64,000 nt of DNA from Mesotoga infera (lineage in GTDB: Bacteria; Thermotogota; Thermotogae; Petrotogales; Kosmotogaceae). Below the pieces are notes generated by a model. That model did no database searches. It worked only from the letters and a program-made list of their open reading frames with translations, and had not been told where the DNA came from. A program made the translations under genes and the position numbers. Positions 51,878 through 61,098 of the stretch are shown piece by piece. Location of the stretch: assembly GCF_900157305.1 (NCBI RefSeq), contig NZ_LS974202.1, positions 682,001 to 746,000 on the forward strand, given 5' to 3'. Each line of letters begins with the position of its first letter. The first letter of the stretch is position 1.

Positions 51878-53086
51878 ATGGTAGACCTTCAACCCTTTTT
51901 TGAGATTCAGGAGAGGCTTCTCAGTTCTGTTCCTACAGAGTTCAAGCGTTATGCGTATGAGCTCATTGATTGGAACGATCCGCTTCTGGGAATCGTTGGA
52001 GCCAGAGGCTGCGGAAAGACGACTTTGCTTCTGCAGAAGATCCTTGAGAAAGGACAGAAGGGTTTTCTATACATCTCCGGAGACAATCCCTTAGTTCTCA
52101 GAGAGGGAATATACGCCATAGGAGACACATTCTTCAAGCTTGGCGGAAAGACGCTAGTGGTAGATGAAGCTCATAGACAGCCGGGATGGGCAAATGACAT
52201 CAAAGCCTTGCATGACTCGCATCCGGGAAAGCGGATTCAATTCTCGGGCAGCTCGAGGTACTCCGTAATGAAAGGGACCGCAGACCTCTCAAGGCGAGCG
52301 GTATTGAGTGAACTGAGGCATCTCTCATTCAGAGAATTCGTCAATCTGGAGAAAGGCGAGAATTTTCCCGCATTAAGTATCAGTGAGCTTCTCGAGAATC
52401 ATATAAATATCGGCAGAAAGCTTCAGAAGCTACAGCCGCTGGAGCTGTTCAGGGAGTACTTGAGAACCGGCTCATACCCTTTCCGTCTTTCGTACGGCTC
52501 TTACTACGAGAGAATACTAAACACTCTAGACAAAGCGATTTATCAGGATGTTGTCGAACAAGATTCGCTGAGAGGTGAGGCGGCAACAATCATTAAGAAG
52601 ATCATCGCCTTTGTGGCAACCAGTGTTGTTCCTTCAATCTCTCCCGAGTCGCTATGTAAGGAGTTAGGAATAACCAAAGTTACCTTATACTCCTATCTAG
52701 ATTCTCTCGAGAGGGCGGGAATTCTGAAAAGACTCCTTCCATGCGGAAGAGGAATAAAAGGAATGCGCAGCGGTTCAAAAGTCTTTCTCGGCGAAACCAA
52801 TCTCTATTATGCTCTCGGCCTTTCGCAATGGAATCTTGAAGCAAACATGGGAACGATACGCGAAGCCTTCTTCGTTTCGCAAGTCGGTCATCTGGGAATT
52901 TGCGTACCGGCCAGCAGCGACTTTACCCTGAGAGAAAAAAACAAGGAGATTACTTTCGAAGTCGGTGGTCCAGACAAAGGAAGACGCCAGCTCAAGGATT
53001 TCTCAAATGGATTCGTACTGCGTGACGGCATCGAAATCGGGTTCGAGAACGTTATCCCGCTGTTCCTCTTCGGGTTTCTCTATTAG
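51878..53086 (+). CDS. AAA ATPase with DUF4143 domain
   Basis: 402 residues. Walker A GARGCGKTTLL at about residue 41, Walker B KTLVVDEAHRQPGW, then the AAA_14 part with FSGSSRYSVMKGTADLSRR and LSFREF. The C-terminal DUF4143 half has REYLRTGSYPF, a winged helix (SLCKELGITKVTLYSYLDSLERAGILK) and a nuclease-like end (EVGGPDKGRRQL). This family is widespread and of uncertain function. TGGTATAAT (51844-51852) is an extended -10 and GGAGGTG precedes ATG 51878. Confidence 0.88.
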   Translation: MVDLQPFFEIQERLLSSVPTEFKRYAYELIDWNDPLLGIVGARGCGKTTLLLQKILEKGQKGFLYISGDNPLVLREGIYAIGDTFFKLGGKTLVVDEAHRQPGWANDIKALHDSHPGKRIQFSGSSRYSVMKGTADLSRRAVLSELRHLSFREFVNLEKGENFPALSISELLENHINIGRKLQKLQPLELFREYLRTGSYPFRLSYGSYYERILNTLDKAIYQDVVEQDSLRGEAATIIKKIIAFVATSVVPSISPESLCKELGITKVTLYSYLDSLERAGILKRLLPCGRGIKGMRSGSKVFLGETNLYYALGLSQWNLEANMGTIREAFFVSQVGHLGICVPASSDFTLREKNKEITFEVGGPDKGRRQLKDFSNGFVLRDGIEIGFENVIPLFLFGFLY

Positions 53087-53241
53087 GAGAGGCATCATTT
53101 CGGATTCTGTACCTCCGAACCTGGACGCGTAACGTCGGAACGAATAACTGCTCTTTCGCTCTCTCTCAGGACAATCGAGTAGGAGAGGGGCGGAGCCCCT
53201 CGTCCTCTCACAGAACCGTGCGTACGGGCCTCGTACACGGC

Positions 53242-54032
53242 TCATGGATCGAGTATCGGATACTTCGACAGGGGATGATAGTACGATGTCATATCGAATA
53301 AGTTTATCTCTTCAAAGAACCTGTTGGGAATGGCGTAATTGACTGCTTTTGTGTGAGAAGAGCGCCATTTGTTCATTCTCAAATTGACTTTCTCTTCCCA
53401 TCCAGCCCTTCTAAGGACTCTGTTCAGTTTCTTTGTGCTCTTCCACTGGTGTAGTATGATGGCTCTAAGCCTTCTCCTTATCCAGCTCAAAAGCCCTCTC
53501 AAGGTAGATTGTAAGTCTACTATCCTGAAATAGCTGGCAAATCCTCTCAACAGTGGATTTAGCTCTTTCACTATTTCCTTTACCGGTGTGCTCTGGTTCC
53601 TTCTTGTAAGTCCCTTGACCTTTCCCTTGAACCTTTTCAATCTGGATTTCTCTATCCCAACTCTCTCGCCTTTTATTTCGAAGCCAAGAAAGTGAAAGCC
53701 CTCCTCCAGTGTTGTGATTCTCGTCTTGTTTCTGTTGACCTTGAGCTTCATGTCAATCTCCAGTATGTTGATCGCGATTGCCAGAAACTCTCGGGCTTCT
53801 TCCTGGGTTTTCGAGAAGATTAATATGTCGTCTGCATATCTGACTATCCTTATTCCTCTGGCTTTCATCTTCTGGTCGAACTCGTCCAGGTAGATGTTCG
53901 CCAGCAGGGGACTTATTACACTACCCTGTGGACTGCCAGTTTCTGTTGCCTTCCAGACTCCATCTTCCATTACTCCGCTCTTCAGCATTGCGCGTATGAG
54001 TTTGAGTATCTTTCCATCACTCACTCTCTCTG
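53242..54032 (-). pseudogene. Group II intron reverse transcriptase/maturase, C-terminal part (intron A)
   Basis: About 262 codons. TGSPQGSVISPLLANIYL and RIVRYADDILIF are reverse-transcriptase motifs with the catalytic YADD. FHFLGFEIKGER and the region around VKGLTRRNQSTPVKEIV are the end of RT and start of the maturase domain. There is no endonuclease domain after GWEEKVNLRMNKWRSS. The N-terminal part is absent from copy A. It cannot make an active enzyme. Confidence 0.88.
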
Positions 54033-54143
54033 TGTCGACATCAACAGTAAAATAAGAAAAACGCCGGTAGAAAATGTGAAAAAGCATCGGGAGAAATTGT
54101 GGACTAACATTTGAATATTCTCAGGCAAAAAGGGGGTATTCAG

Positions 54144-55235
54144 ATGTTGGGAGAGAAGCAGGTCATTGAAATAAGAATACTTAGCAAGAGGGGAATTACA
54201 AACAGAGAGATAGCCAGAGAAATGGGCTGCCATGAAAACACAGTCAGCAAGTATTTGAAGGAGGATTGGAAGAAGATGAAGGGTATTTCAAAACTGGATC
54301 CTTACAAAGAGCACATAATCAAAAGGCTAGAAGAGTATCCGTCAATAAAAGCCACAGTGTTGTTCAAAGAGATAAAGGCTCAAGGTTACACCGGAGGAAT
54401 GACGATAGTTCGGATGTATGTGCACTCCATACGTCCGGAGGATGAAATTGAGAGCACAAGATTTGAGACAGCTCCGGGCAGGCAATTCCAGGCCGATTGG
54501 GGAGAGGGTGAGACCAGGATAGGTGGAAAGTCGGTGGTGATAAAGTTCTTCACCATGGTCCTAGGATACTCGCGAATGTTGTATGTCCAGATAGTCAATG
54601 ACGAGAAGCTTGAGACACTTCTTCAAGCTCATAACAAGGCATTCGAATACTTCGGAGGTTATCCACATGAAGGGCTGTACGACAACATGAAAGCCGTGGT
54701 CAAGTCTCTTGAGAGGAAGAAAGAATACAATGCCAAGTTCACAGATTTCGCAGACTTCTATGGCTTCAGGATAATAACTCATCGTCCATACAACCCGAAG
54801 GCCAAAGGGAAGGTTGAGAGGATGGTTCCGTATGTGAGAAACAACATACTGTATGCTCAAAGCTACTCAAGCCTCTCTGAATTAGAGAACACTCTTCTCG
54901 ATTGGTTGGTCATTGCCAACCAGAGATTACATTCTTATCTAAAAGAAACCCCTCTCGAGAGGTTCGAGAGGGAAAAGGAACATCTGAATAAACTAACTAG
55001 ATTCTATCCCTTGAGGAGATTAAACACAAGGCTGGTAAGAGAGTCCGGACAGGTCATTTACAAAGAAAGAGCTTACAGGGTACCTGAGAAATACACCGGC
55101 AAGAAAGTCAACCTGCAAACGGAAGGTCAGATGCTGAAGATTTATTGTGAAGATGATCTGATCAACAGCCAGCCACTCAAAGACCAGGTTGAAGTAAGGT
55201 CCTTGAAGGAATACCAGAAACTGGTGGGGGCATGA
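54144..55235 (+). CDS. istA: IS21-family transposase IstA (copy 1)
   Basis: 363 residues. N-terminal HTH (ILSKRGITNREIAREMGCHENTVSKYL), then the DDE core: FQADWGEGE, EGLYDNMKAVV and PKAKGKVERMVPYV supply Asp, Asp and Glu. ATG 54144 with GGGGGT upstream is chosen over TTG 54111. The stop lies one base before istB. It cuts and joins the IS ends. Confidence 0.93.
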   Translation: MLGEKQVIEIRILSKRGITNREIAREMGCHENTVSKYLKEDWKKMKGISKLDPYKEHIIKRLEEYPSIKATVLFKEIKAQGYTGGMTIVRMYVHSIRPEDEIESTRFETAPGRQFQADWGEGETRIGGKSVVIKFFTMVLGYSRMLYVQIVNDEKLETLLQAHNKAFEYFGGYPHEGLYDNMKAVVKSLERKKEYNAKFTDFADFYGFRIITHRPYNPKAKGKVERMVPYVRNNILYAQSYSSLSELENTLLDWLVIANQRLHSYLKETPLERFEREKEHLNKLTRFYPLRRLNTRLVRESGQVIYKERAYRVPEKYTGKKVNLQTEGQMLKIYCEDDLINSQPLKDQVEVRSLKEYQKLVGA

Positions 55236-55236
55236 A

Positions 55237-56013
55237 ATGGCATACGAAAAAGTGAGAGAGTTAATGGAATCGCTCAAGCTTACCGGAATGATGAACTCGC
55301 TGGATTTCTCTCTACACAATTGGGGCAAAGGAGAGAAAGATGTAACCGAGCTCTTGGAAGAATTACTGCTGGCTGAAGTAAAGGAGAAGAGTGAAAGAAG
55401 ATATCTCACAGCTCTCAAATACAGTGGACTTCCATTTCACAAAACACTCGAAGAATTCGACTTCTCCTTTCAGCCTTCAATAGACAGGAAACAGATAATG
55501 GAACTGAAGAGCTTGAGATTCCTGTACGAAAAAGAGAATGTCGTTCTGCTTGGACCTCCCGGGGTTGGAAAAACACATCTGGCAGTAGCCCTGGGAATGG
55601 AAGCGCTCAGAGAAGGGAAGAAAGTTTACTTTGTGAATGCAATATCGCTTGTGGACAAACTGAAGAAGGCCTTTTCTGAAAGACGGTTTGAAAAGACGAT
55701 AGGTTACTTCAAATCGATTGAGCTACTCATTGTAGACGAGTTGGGGTATCTCCCACTTGAAAATGAAGGTGCAAAGCTCTTCTTTGAACTGGTGAGTGAG
55801 AAATACGAAAAGGGAAGCATAATTCTTACTTCAAACAGAGGCTTTGCAGAATGGAACAGAATCTTTGAAGACGAGATACTCGCAACAGCCGTTCTTGACA
55901 GACTATTGCATCACTGTACCATTGTCAACATACGAGGAAAGAGTTACAGGCTTAGAGAGAAACAGAAAACCGGTCTTATTGGTACACAATTGATTAGTTC
56001 GCCTGGTCATTGA
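55237..56013 (+). CDS. istB: IS21-family helper ATPase IstB (copy 1)
   Basis: 258 residues, DnaC-like AAA+ ATPase. Walker A LLGPPGVGKTHLAVALG, Walker B LLIVDELGYLPL, sensor LTSNRGFAEW. It selects target DNA and activates IstA. It starts at ATG 55237 directly after istA. The protein is identical to copy 2. Confidence 0.93.
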   Translation: MAYEKVRELMESLKLTGMMNSLDFSLHNWGKGEKDVTELLEELLLAEVKEKSERRYLTALKYSGLPFHKTLEEFDFSFQPSIDRKQIMELKSLRFLYEKENVVLLGPPGVGKTHLAVALGMEALREGKKVYFVNAISLVDKLKKAFSERRFEKTIGYFKSIELLIVDELGYLPLENEGAKLFFELVSEKYEKGSIILTSNRGFAEWNRIFEDEILATAVLDRLLHHCTIVNIRGKSYRLREKQKTGLIGTQLISSPGH

Positions 56014-56328
56014 TTTCACAAAAATCGTTGATGTTTTTCCACATTTCCGATCGATGTTTTTTCACATTTCCGATTGATGTTGACAACACCACTTTCATCC
56101 GAATCCTGCCATCCGAACCTTTACAGCTGGAGTCAGGGCTTTCCCTTATCTCGCAGGGTTACCCTCTGTAACGGCCATCTCTGGTTCACTTTCGTTCAGT
56201 TCCGGACTTTGCCTCGGGCTTCCTTCAGATTCACCGTTACCAGTGACACCCTTGCCTCTGGCTAATGCTTCTTTGACTCCCCACATTCGGGTCTTTCACC
56301 CTATAGTTGTGTACCATGCCGGGCGCAC

Positions 56329-56524
56329 GAGATTCTGAGTCAAGCTTAGAATGATGGGAAGGAAGAAGGACCGTCATCCCGTAATGATCCTATACGGGAT
56401 CTCGCTCAGAAGAGCCGTCCTTCGTTGTTCGTCCCAGATCATGGACCCGTCCTTCGTGCAGTTCCTCGTTCCGACGCTGCGAGTCCAGGCTCCTCGTTCC
56501 TGGTTCAAGACAGAGGAAAGAGCG
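56329..56524. repeat. Repeat-derived spacer between the two introns
   Basis: 196 bases made of the ATTCTGAG hairpin that forms the 5' exon of intron A, an ATCCCGTA..TACGGGAT hairpin, and the gtccttcgttgttcgtcc and cctcgttccgacgctgcg cassettes. It ends in gacagaggaaagagcg, the 3' exon side of intron B. No gene. Confidence 0.8.
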
Positions 56525-56592
56525 ATCGAGTAGGAGAGGGGCGGAGCCCCTCGTCCTCTCACAGAACCGTGCGTACGGGCCTCGTACACGGC

Positions 56593-57383
56593 TCATGGAT
56601 CGAGTATCGGATACTTCGACAGGGGATGATAGTACGATGTCATATCGAATAAGTTCATCTCTTCAAAGAACCTGTTGGGAATGGCGTAATTGACTGCTTT
56701 TGTGTGAGAAGAGCGCCATTTGTTCATTCTCAAATTGACTTTCTCTTCCCATCCAGCCCTTCTAAGGACTCTGTTCAGTTTCTTTGTGCTCTTCCACTGG
56801 TGTAGTATGATGGCTCTAAGCCTTCTCCTTATCCAGCTCAAAAGCCCTCTCAAGGTAGATTGTAAGTCTACTATCCTGAAATAGCTGGCAAATCCTCTCA
56901 ACAGTGGATTTAGCTCTTTCACTATTTCCTTTACCGGTGTGCTCTGGTTCCTTCTTGTAAGTCCCTTGACCTTTCCCTTGAACCTTTTCAATCTGGATTT
57001 CTCTATCCCAACTCTCTCGCCTTTTATTTCGAAGCCAAGAAAGTGAAAGCCCTCCTCCAGTGTTGTGATTCTCGTCTTGTTTCTGTTGACCTTGAGCTTC
57101 ATGTCAATCTCCAGTATGTTGATCGCGATTGCCAGAAACTCTCGGGCTTCTTCCTGGGTTTTCGAGAAGATTAATATGTCGTCTGCATATCTGACTATCC
57201 TTATTCCTCTGGCTTTCATCTTCTGGTCGAACTCGTCCAGGTAGATGTTCGCCAGCAGGGGACTTATTACACTACCCTGTGGACTGCCAGTTTCTGTTGC
57301 CTTCCAGACTCCATCTTCCATTACTCCGCTCTTCAGCATTGCGCGTATGAGTTTGAGTATCTTTCCATCACTCACTCTCTCTG
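56593..57383 (-). pseudogene. Group II intron reverse transcriptase, C-terminal part (intron B)
   Basis: Same as the part in intron A except for one residue (FFEEM here, FFEEI there). It continues in frame from the N-terminal part at 59437-59976 once the IS and one CTCTG are removed, giving ..DSVAE|RVSDGKIL... The total would be 441 residues. Confidence 0.88.
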
Positions 57384-57494
57384 TGTCGACATCAACAGTA
57401 AAATAAGAAAAACGCCGGTAGAAAATGTGAAAAAGCATCGGGAGAAATTGTGGACTAACATTTGAATATTCTCAGGCAAAAAGGGGGTATTCAG

Positions 57495-58586
57495 ATGTTG
57501 GGAGAGAAGCAGGTCATTGAAATAAGAATACTTAGCAAGAGGGGAATTACAAACAGAGAGATAGCCAGAGAAATGGGCTGCCATGAAAACACAGTCAGCA
57601 AGTATTTGAAGGAGGATTGGAAGAAGATGAAGGGTATTTCAAAACTGGATCCTTACAAAGAGCACATAATCAAAAGGCTAGAAGAGTATCCGTCAATAAA
57701 AGCCACAGTGTTGTTCAAAGAGATAAAGGCTCAAGGTTACACCGGAGGAATGACGATAGTTCGGATGTATGTGCACTCCATACGTCCGGAGGATGAAATT
57801 GAGAGCACAAGATTTGAGACAGCTCCGGGCAGGCAATTCCAGGCCGATTGGGGAGAGGGTGAGACCAGGATAGGTGGAAAGTCGGTGGTGATAAAGTTCT
57901 TCACCATGGTCCTAGGATACTCGCGAATGTTGTATGTCCAGATAGTCAATGACGAGAAGCTTGAGACACTTCTTCAAGCTCACAACAAGGCATTCGAATA
58001 CTTCGGAGGTTATCCACATGAAGGGCTGTACGACAACATGAAAGCCGTGGTCAAGTCTCTTGAGAGGAAGAAAGAATACAATGCCAAGTTCACAGATTTC
58101 GCAGACTTCTATGGCTTCAGGATAATAACTCATCGTCCATACAACCCGAAGGCCAAAGGGAAGGTTGAGAGGATGGTTCCGTATGTGAGAAACAACATAC
58201 TGTATGCTCAAAGCTACTCAAGCCTCTCTGAATTAGAGAACACTCTTCTCGATTGGTTGGTCATTGCCAACCAGAGATTACATTCTTATCTAAAAGAAAC
58301 CCCTCTCGAGAGGTTCGAGAGGGAAAAGGAACATCTGAATAAACTAACTAGATTCTATCCCTTGAGGAGATTAAACACAAGGCTGGTAAGAGAGTCCGGA
58401 CAGGTCATTTACAAAGAAAGAGCTTACAGGGTACCTGAGAAATACACCGGCAAGAAAGTCAACCTGCAAACGGAAGGTCAGATGCTGAAGATTTATTGTG
58501 AAGATGATCTGATCAACAGCCAGCCACTCAAAGACCAGGTTGAAGTAAGGTCCTTGAAGGAATACCAGAAACTGGTGGGGGCATGA
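57495..58586 (+). CDS. istA: IS21-family transposase IstA (copy 2)
   Basis: 363 residues, identical in protein sequence to copy 1: HTH, DWGEGE, GLYDNMKAVV and KGKVERMVPY of the DDE core. One silent difference was noticed (cataac in copy 1, cacaac here). Start ATG 57495 with GGGGGT upstream. Confidence 0.93.
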   Translation: MLGEKQVIEIRILSKRGITNREIAREMGCHENTVSKYLKEDWKKMKGISKLDPYKEHIIKRLEEYPSIKATVLFKEIKAQGYTGGMTIVRMYVHSIRPEDEIESTRFETAPGRQFQADWGEGETRIGGKSVVIKFFTMVLGYSRMLYVQIVNDEKLETLLQAHNKAFEYFGGYPHEGLYDNMKAVVKSLERKKEYNAKFTDFADFYGFRIITHRPYNPKAKGKVERMVPYVRNNILYAQSYSSLSELENTLLDWLVIANQRLHSYLKETPLERFEREKEHLNKLTRFYPLRRLNTRLVRESGQVIYKERAYRVPEKYTGKKVNLQTEGQMLKIYCEDDLINSQPLKDQVEVRSLKEYQKLVGA

Positions 58587-58587
58587 A

Positions 58588-59364
58588 ATGGCATACGAAA
58601 AAGTGAGAGAGTTAATGGAATCGCTCAAGCTTACCGGAATGATGAACTCGCTGGATTTCTCTCTACACAATTGGGGCAAAGGAGAGAAAGATGTAACCGA
58701 GCTCTTGGAAGAATTACTGCTGGCTGAAGTAAAGGAGAAGAGTGAAAGAAGATATCTCACAGCTCTCAAATACAGTGGACTTCCATTTCACAAAACACTC
58801 GAAGAATTCGACTTCTCCTTTCAGCCTTCAATAGACAGGAAACAGATAATGGAACTGAAGAGCTTGAGATTCCTGTACGAAAAAGAGAATGTCGTTCTGC
58901 TTGGACCTCCCGGGGTTGGAAAAACACATCTGGCAGTAGCCCTGGGAATGGAAGCGCTCAGAGAAGGGAAGAAAGTTTACTTTGTGAATGCAATATCGCT
59001 TGTGGACAAACTGAAGAAGGCCTTTTCTGAAAGACGGTTTGAAAAGACGATAGGTTACTTCAAATCGATTGAGCTACTCATTGTAGACGAGTTGGGGTAT
59101 CTCCCACTTGAAAATGAAGGTGCAAAGCTCTTCTTTGAACTGGTGAGTGAGAAATACGAAAAGGGAAGCATAATTCTTACTTCAAACAGAGGCTTTGCAG
59201 AATGGAACAGAATCTTTGAAGACGAGATACTCGCAACAGCCGTTCTTGACAGACTATTGCATCACTGTACCATTGTCAACATACGAGGAAAGAGTTACAG
59301 GCTTAGAGAGAAACAGAAAACCGGTCTTATTGGTACACAATTGATTAGTTCGCCTGGTCATTGA
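58588..59364 (+). CDS. istB: IS21-family helper ATPase IstB (copy 2)
   Basis: 258 residues with GPPGVGKTHLAVALG (Walker A) and LLIVDELGYLP (Walker B). It starts one base after the istA stop. About 70 bases separate its stop from the right IS end, which carries two ccgat(c/t)gatgtt words. Confidence 0.93.
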   Translation: MAYEKVRELMESLKLTGMMNSLDFSLHNWGKGEKDVTELLEELLLAEVKEKSERRYLTALKYSGLPFHKTLEEFDFSFQPSIDRKQIMELKSLRFLYEKENVVLLGPPGVGKTHLAVALGMEALREGKKVYFVNAISLVDKLKKAFSERRFEKTIGYFKSIELLIVDELGYLPLENEGAKLFFELVSEKYEKGSIILTSNRGFAEWNRIFEDEILATAVLDRLLHHCTIVNIRGKSYRLREKQKTGLIGTQLISSPGH

Positions 59365-59436
59365 TTTCACAAAAATCGTTGATGTTTTTCCACATTTCCG
59401 ATCGATGTTTTTTCACATTTCCGATTGATGTTGACA

Positions 59437-59976
59437 CTCTGCTACGGAGTCTATTATCTTCTCATGATCCAGAGTGTCGAAACATTTGCTCAGGTCAAGT
59501 TCCACTACATTGCACAGACCGTATTTGGATGCAAAAGCTTTCGCCTTCTCCACCGCCTGCCAGGCATTTCTTCCCTTTCTGTAACCGTAACTGGAGGGGT
59601 GGAATCTTTCCTCGAGTATAGGTTCCAGTATCTCCTTGAGAGATTGTTGTACCACCCTGTCTCTCACAGCAGGTATTCCCAATTGCCTTGTTTTACCATC
59701 TGCTTTTGGGATTTCTACTCTCCTGAGTGGCATGGGCATGTACTCACCGCTCTTGATTTCTTCGGATAATCTCTCGATTTCTTCGAGGAGTTTCTCCCCG
59801 AATGATTTTACGGTTACTCCGTCTATCCCAGGAGCTCCTCTGTTGGAGTTTACCCTGTGATAGGCTTTCAATAGGTTCTTCTTCGAATAGACTTTGTCGA
59901 TTAGACTGTAATACTTCATCTCTTTCTCCTGCATGCTCCCTTCCAACAGCTCCAGCCTCAGATATTGTTGCGACAA
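59437..59976 (-). pseudogene. Group II intron reverse transcriptase, N-terminal part (intron B)
   Basis: 180 codons from TTG 59976 (ATG-initiated variants lie a few codons in). VNSNRGAPGIDGVTVKSF, MPMPLRRVEIPKADGKTRQLGIP and VRDRVVQQSLKEILEPILE are RT motifs 0-2; YGYRKGRNAWQAVEKAK and VELDLSKCFDTLDH carry motif 3 with a catalytic Asp. The frame is then broken by the IS21 right end and closes a few codons inside it. Confidence 0.9.
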
Positions 59977-60517
59977 TTAATGACTGGCTTCTCTACCCTC
60001 CCGGGAATATGTACCTTGTCTTTAACTGTCTGACCTAAGTCTCTTCACTGTCTTCCGATCACATTTCTTCGATCCTTCTCCCCTTCGCAAGTGATGGAGC
60101 CTTTCGACCTCCTCATCACCCCCTTGGCTTATAGCCAAGGTCCCTTCTCCTTTCGGAGAGGTTCTTCACTACTACGGGTTCATCTGCCATCCTCCTGAGC
60201 TTTCCCTTAACTTGGATCTCCTCCTTGCTAACGGTTACCCCTTTCGGACTCATGAGGACTTCCCCGGGTAAGATACACCACTTTCATCCGAATCCTGCCA
60301 TCCGAACCTTTACAGCTGGAGTCAGGGCTTTCCCTTATCTCGCAGGGTTACCCTCTGTAACGGCCATCTCTGGTTCACTTTCGTTCAGTTCCGGACTTTG
60401 CCTCGGGCTTCCTTCAGATTCACCGTTACCAGTGACACCCTTGCCTCTGGCTAATGCTTCTTTGACTCCCCACATTCGGGTCTTTCACCCTATAGTTGTG
60501 TACCATGCCGGGCGCAC

Positions 60518-61095
60518 GAGATGCCGGATCAGGTCCGGCATGACGAAAAGGAGCAAAGACCGCGAAAAACCGCGTTTTTCGCGTTCTAGACCCTAGACCC
60601 GAAACCCGAGACCCGCTGCTCGTGTCTCGCCCTCTCTCCTCTTCTCGTTCCGGCTCTTCCCGCTCTTCCGCTCTTTCGAAGGAGCGGAGATGCCGGATCA
60701 GGTCCGGCATGACGGGAAGGAGGAAAAGGCGGGATTCTGGCTAGGAACATGCCAGAATGACGTGAGGGGGCTATCATCCCGTAATGCCCCACTCGTGTCA
60801 TCCCGTAGTGCTCTTATACGGGATCTCGCTCTTGCTCTTTCGAAGGAGCAAAGATGCCGGATCAGGTCCGGCATGACGAAAAGGAGCAAAGACCGCGAAA
60901 AACCGCGTTTTTCGCGTTCTAGACCCTAGACCCGAAACCCGAGACCCGCTGCTCGTGTCTCGCCCTCTCTCCTCTTCTCGTTCCGGCTCTTCCCGCTCTT
61001 TCGCTCTTTCGAAGGACGGGTCCACGCTCTGGGACGAAGGACGCTGGACGGCTCTTCCCGCTCTTCCAAGGACGGTTCTTCTCGTTACACGACTA
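60518..61095. repeat. Hairpin repeat island right of intron B
   Basis: No gene. The ATGCCGGA..TCCGGCAT hairpin at 60521-60541 is the 5' exon of intron B. Two near-identical runs follow (60535-60660 and 60870-60985), each with the GCGAAAAA..TTTTTCGC hairpin and tctagaccctagac cassette, then gtccacgctctgggacgaag cassettes up to the ATPase stop. Confidence 0.85.
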
Positions 61096-61098
61096 ACA

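Larger units (their letters stand above)
54033..56085 (+). mobile_element. IS21-family insertion sequence, copy 1
   Basis: Ends TGTCGACATCAA (left) and, inverted at the right, TGTCAACATCAA; inside each end lie related words GAAAATGTGAAAAA..CATCG and GAAATGTG(G/A)AAAAACATC, typical multiple transposase sites. It contains istA and istB. The left flank is CTCTG, as in copy 2; the right flank is not CTCTG because an adjacent deletion removed it. Confidence 0.9.
53174..56328 (-). mobile_element. Group II intron A, carrying IS21 element and an internal deletion
   Basis: Minus-strand intron. The 5' end is GTGCGCCCGGC at 56328, preceded by a hairpin (ATTCTAAG..CTCAGAAT) and CTC. The 3' end is ..CTACTCGAT at 53174, preceded by a domain V-like hairpin GAGCCGTGTACG..CGCACGGTTC and a domain VI-like stem. 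It is nearly identical to intron B at an offset of 3351 bases; two differences were noticed in about 2.9 kb. An 838-bp piece present in B (59437-60274) is missing exactly at the right edge of its IS21 element, so the N-terminal part of its reverse transcriptase and some intron core are gone. Confidence 0.85.
57384..59436 (+). mobile_element. IS21-family insertion sequence, copy 2
   Basis: 2053 bp with ends TGTCGACATCAA and inverted TGTCAACATCAA. Flanked by CTCTG at 57379-57383 and 59437-59441, a 5-bp target duplication. It lies in the intron reverse-transcriptase gene on the opposite strand. Nearly identical to copy 1. Confidence 0.92.
56525..60517 (-). mobile_element. Group II intron B, complete but split by IS21
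   Basis: The 5' end GTGCGCCCGGC is at 60517, the 3' end ..CTACTCGAT at 56525. Without the IS (57384-59436) and one target duplication the intron is about 1.94 kb, normal for bacterial group II introns. The 5' exon reads ATGCCGGA..TCCGGCAT + CTC, and uninterrupted copies of that repeat read ..GGCATCTCCGCTC, so the insertion point is defined to the base. The ribozyme part 59977-60517 and the domain V/VI end are intact. The lack of an endonuclease domain and the position after a hairpin suggest the IIC type; this class call is inferred. Confidence 0.88.

Noticed and set aside
53174-60517. Simple tandem duplication of a 3.35-kb unit
   Set aside because: The sequences flanking introns A and B on their 5' sides belong to different hairpin families and both introns end precisely at intron boundaries, which fits two insertions better; duplication is not fully excluded.
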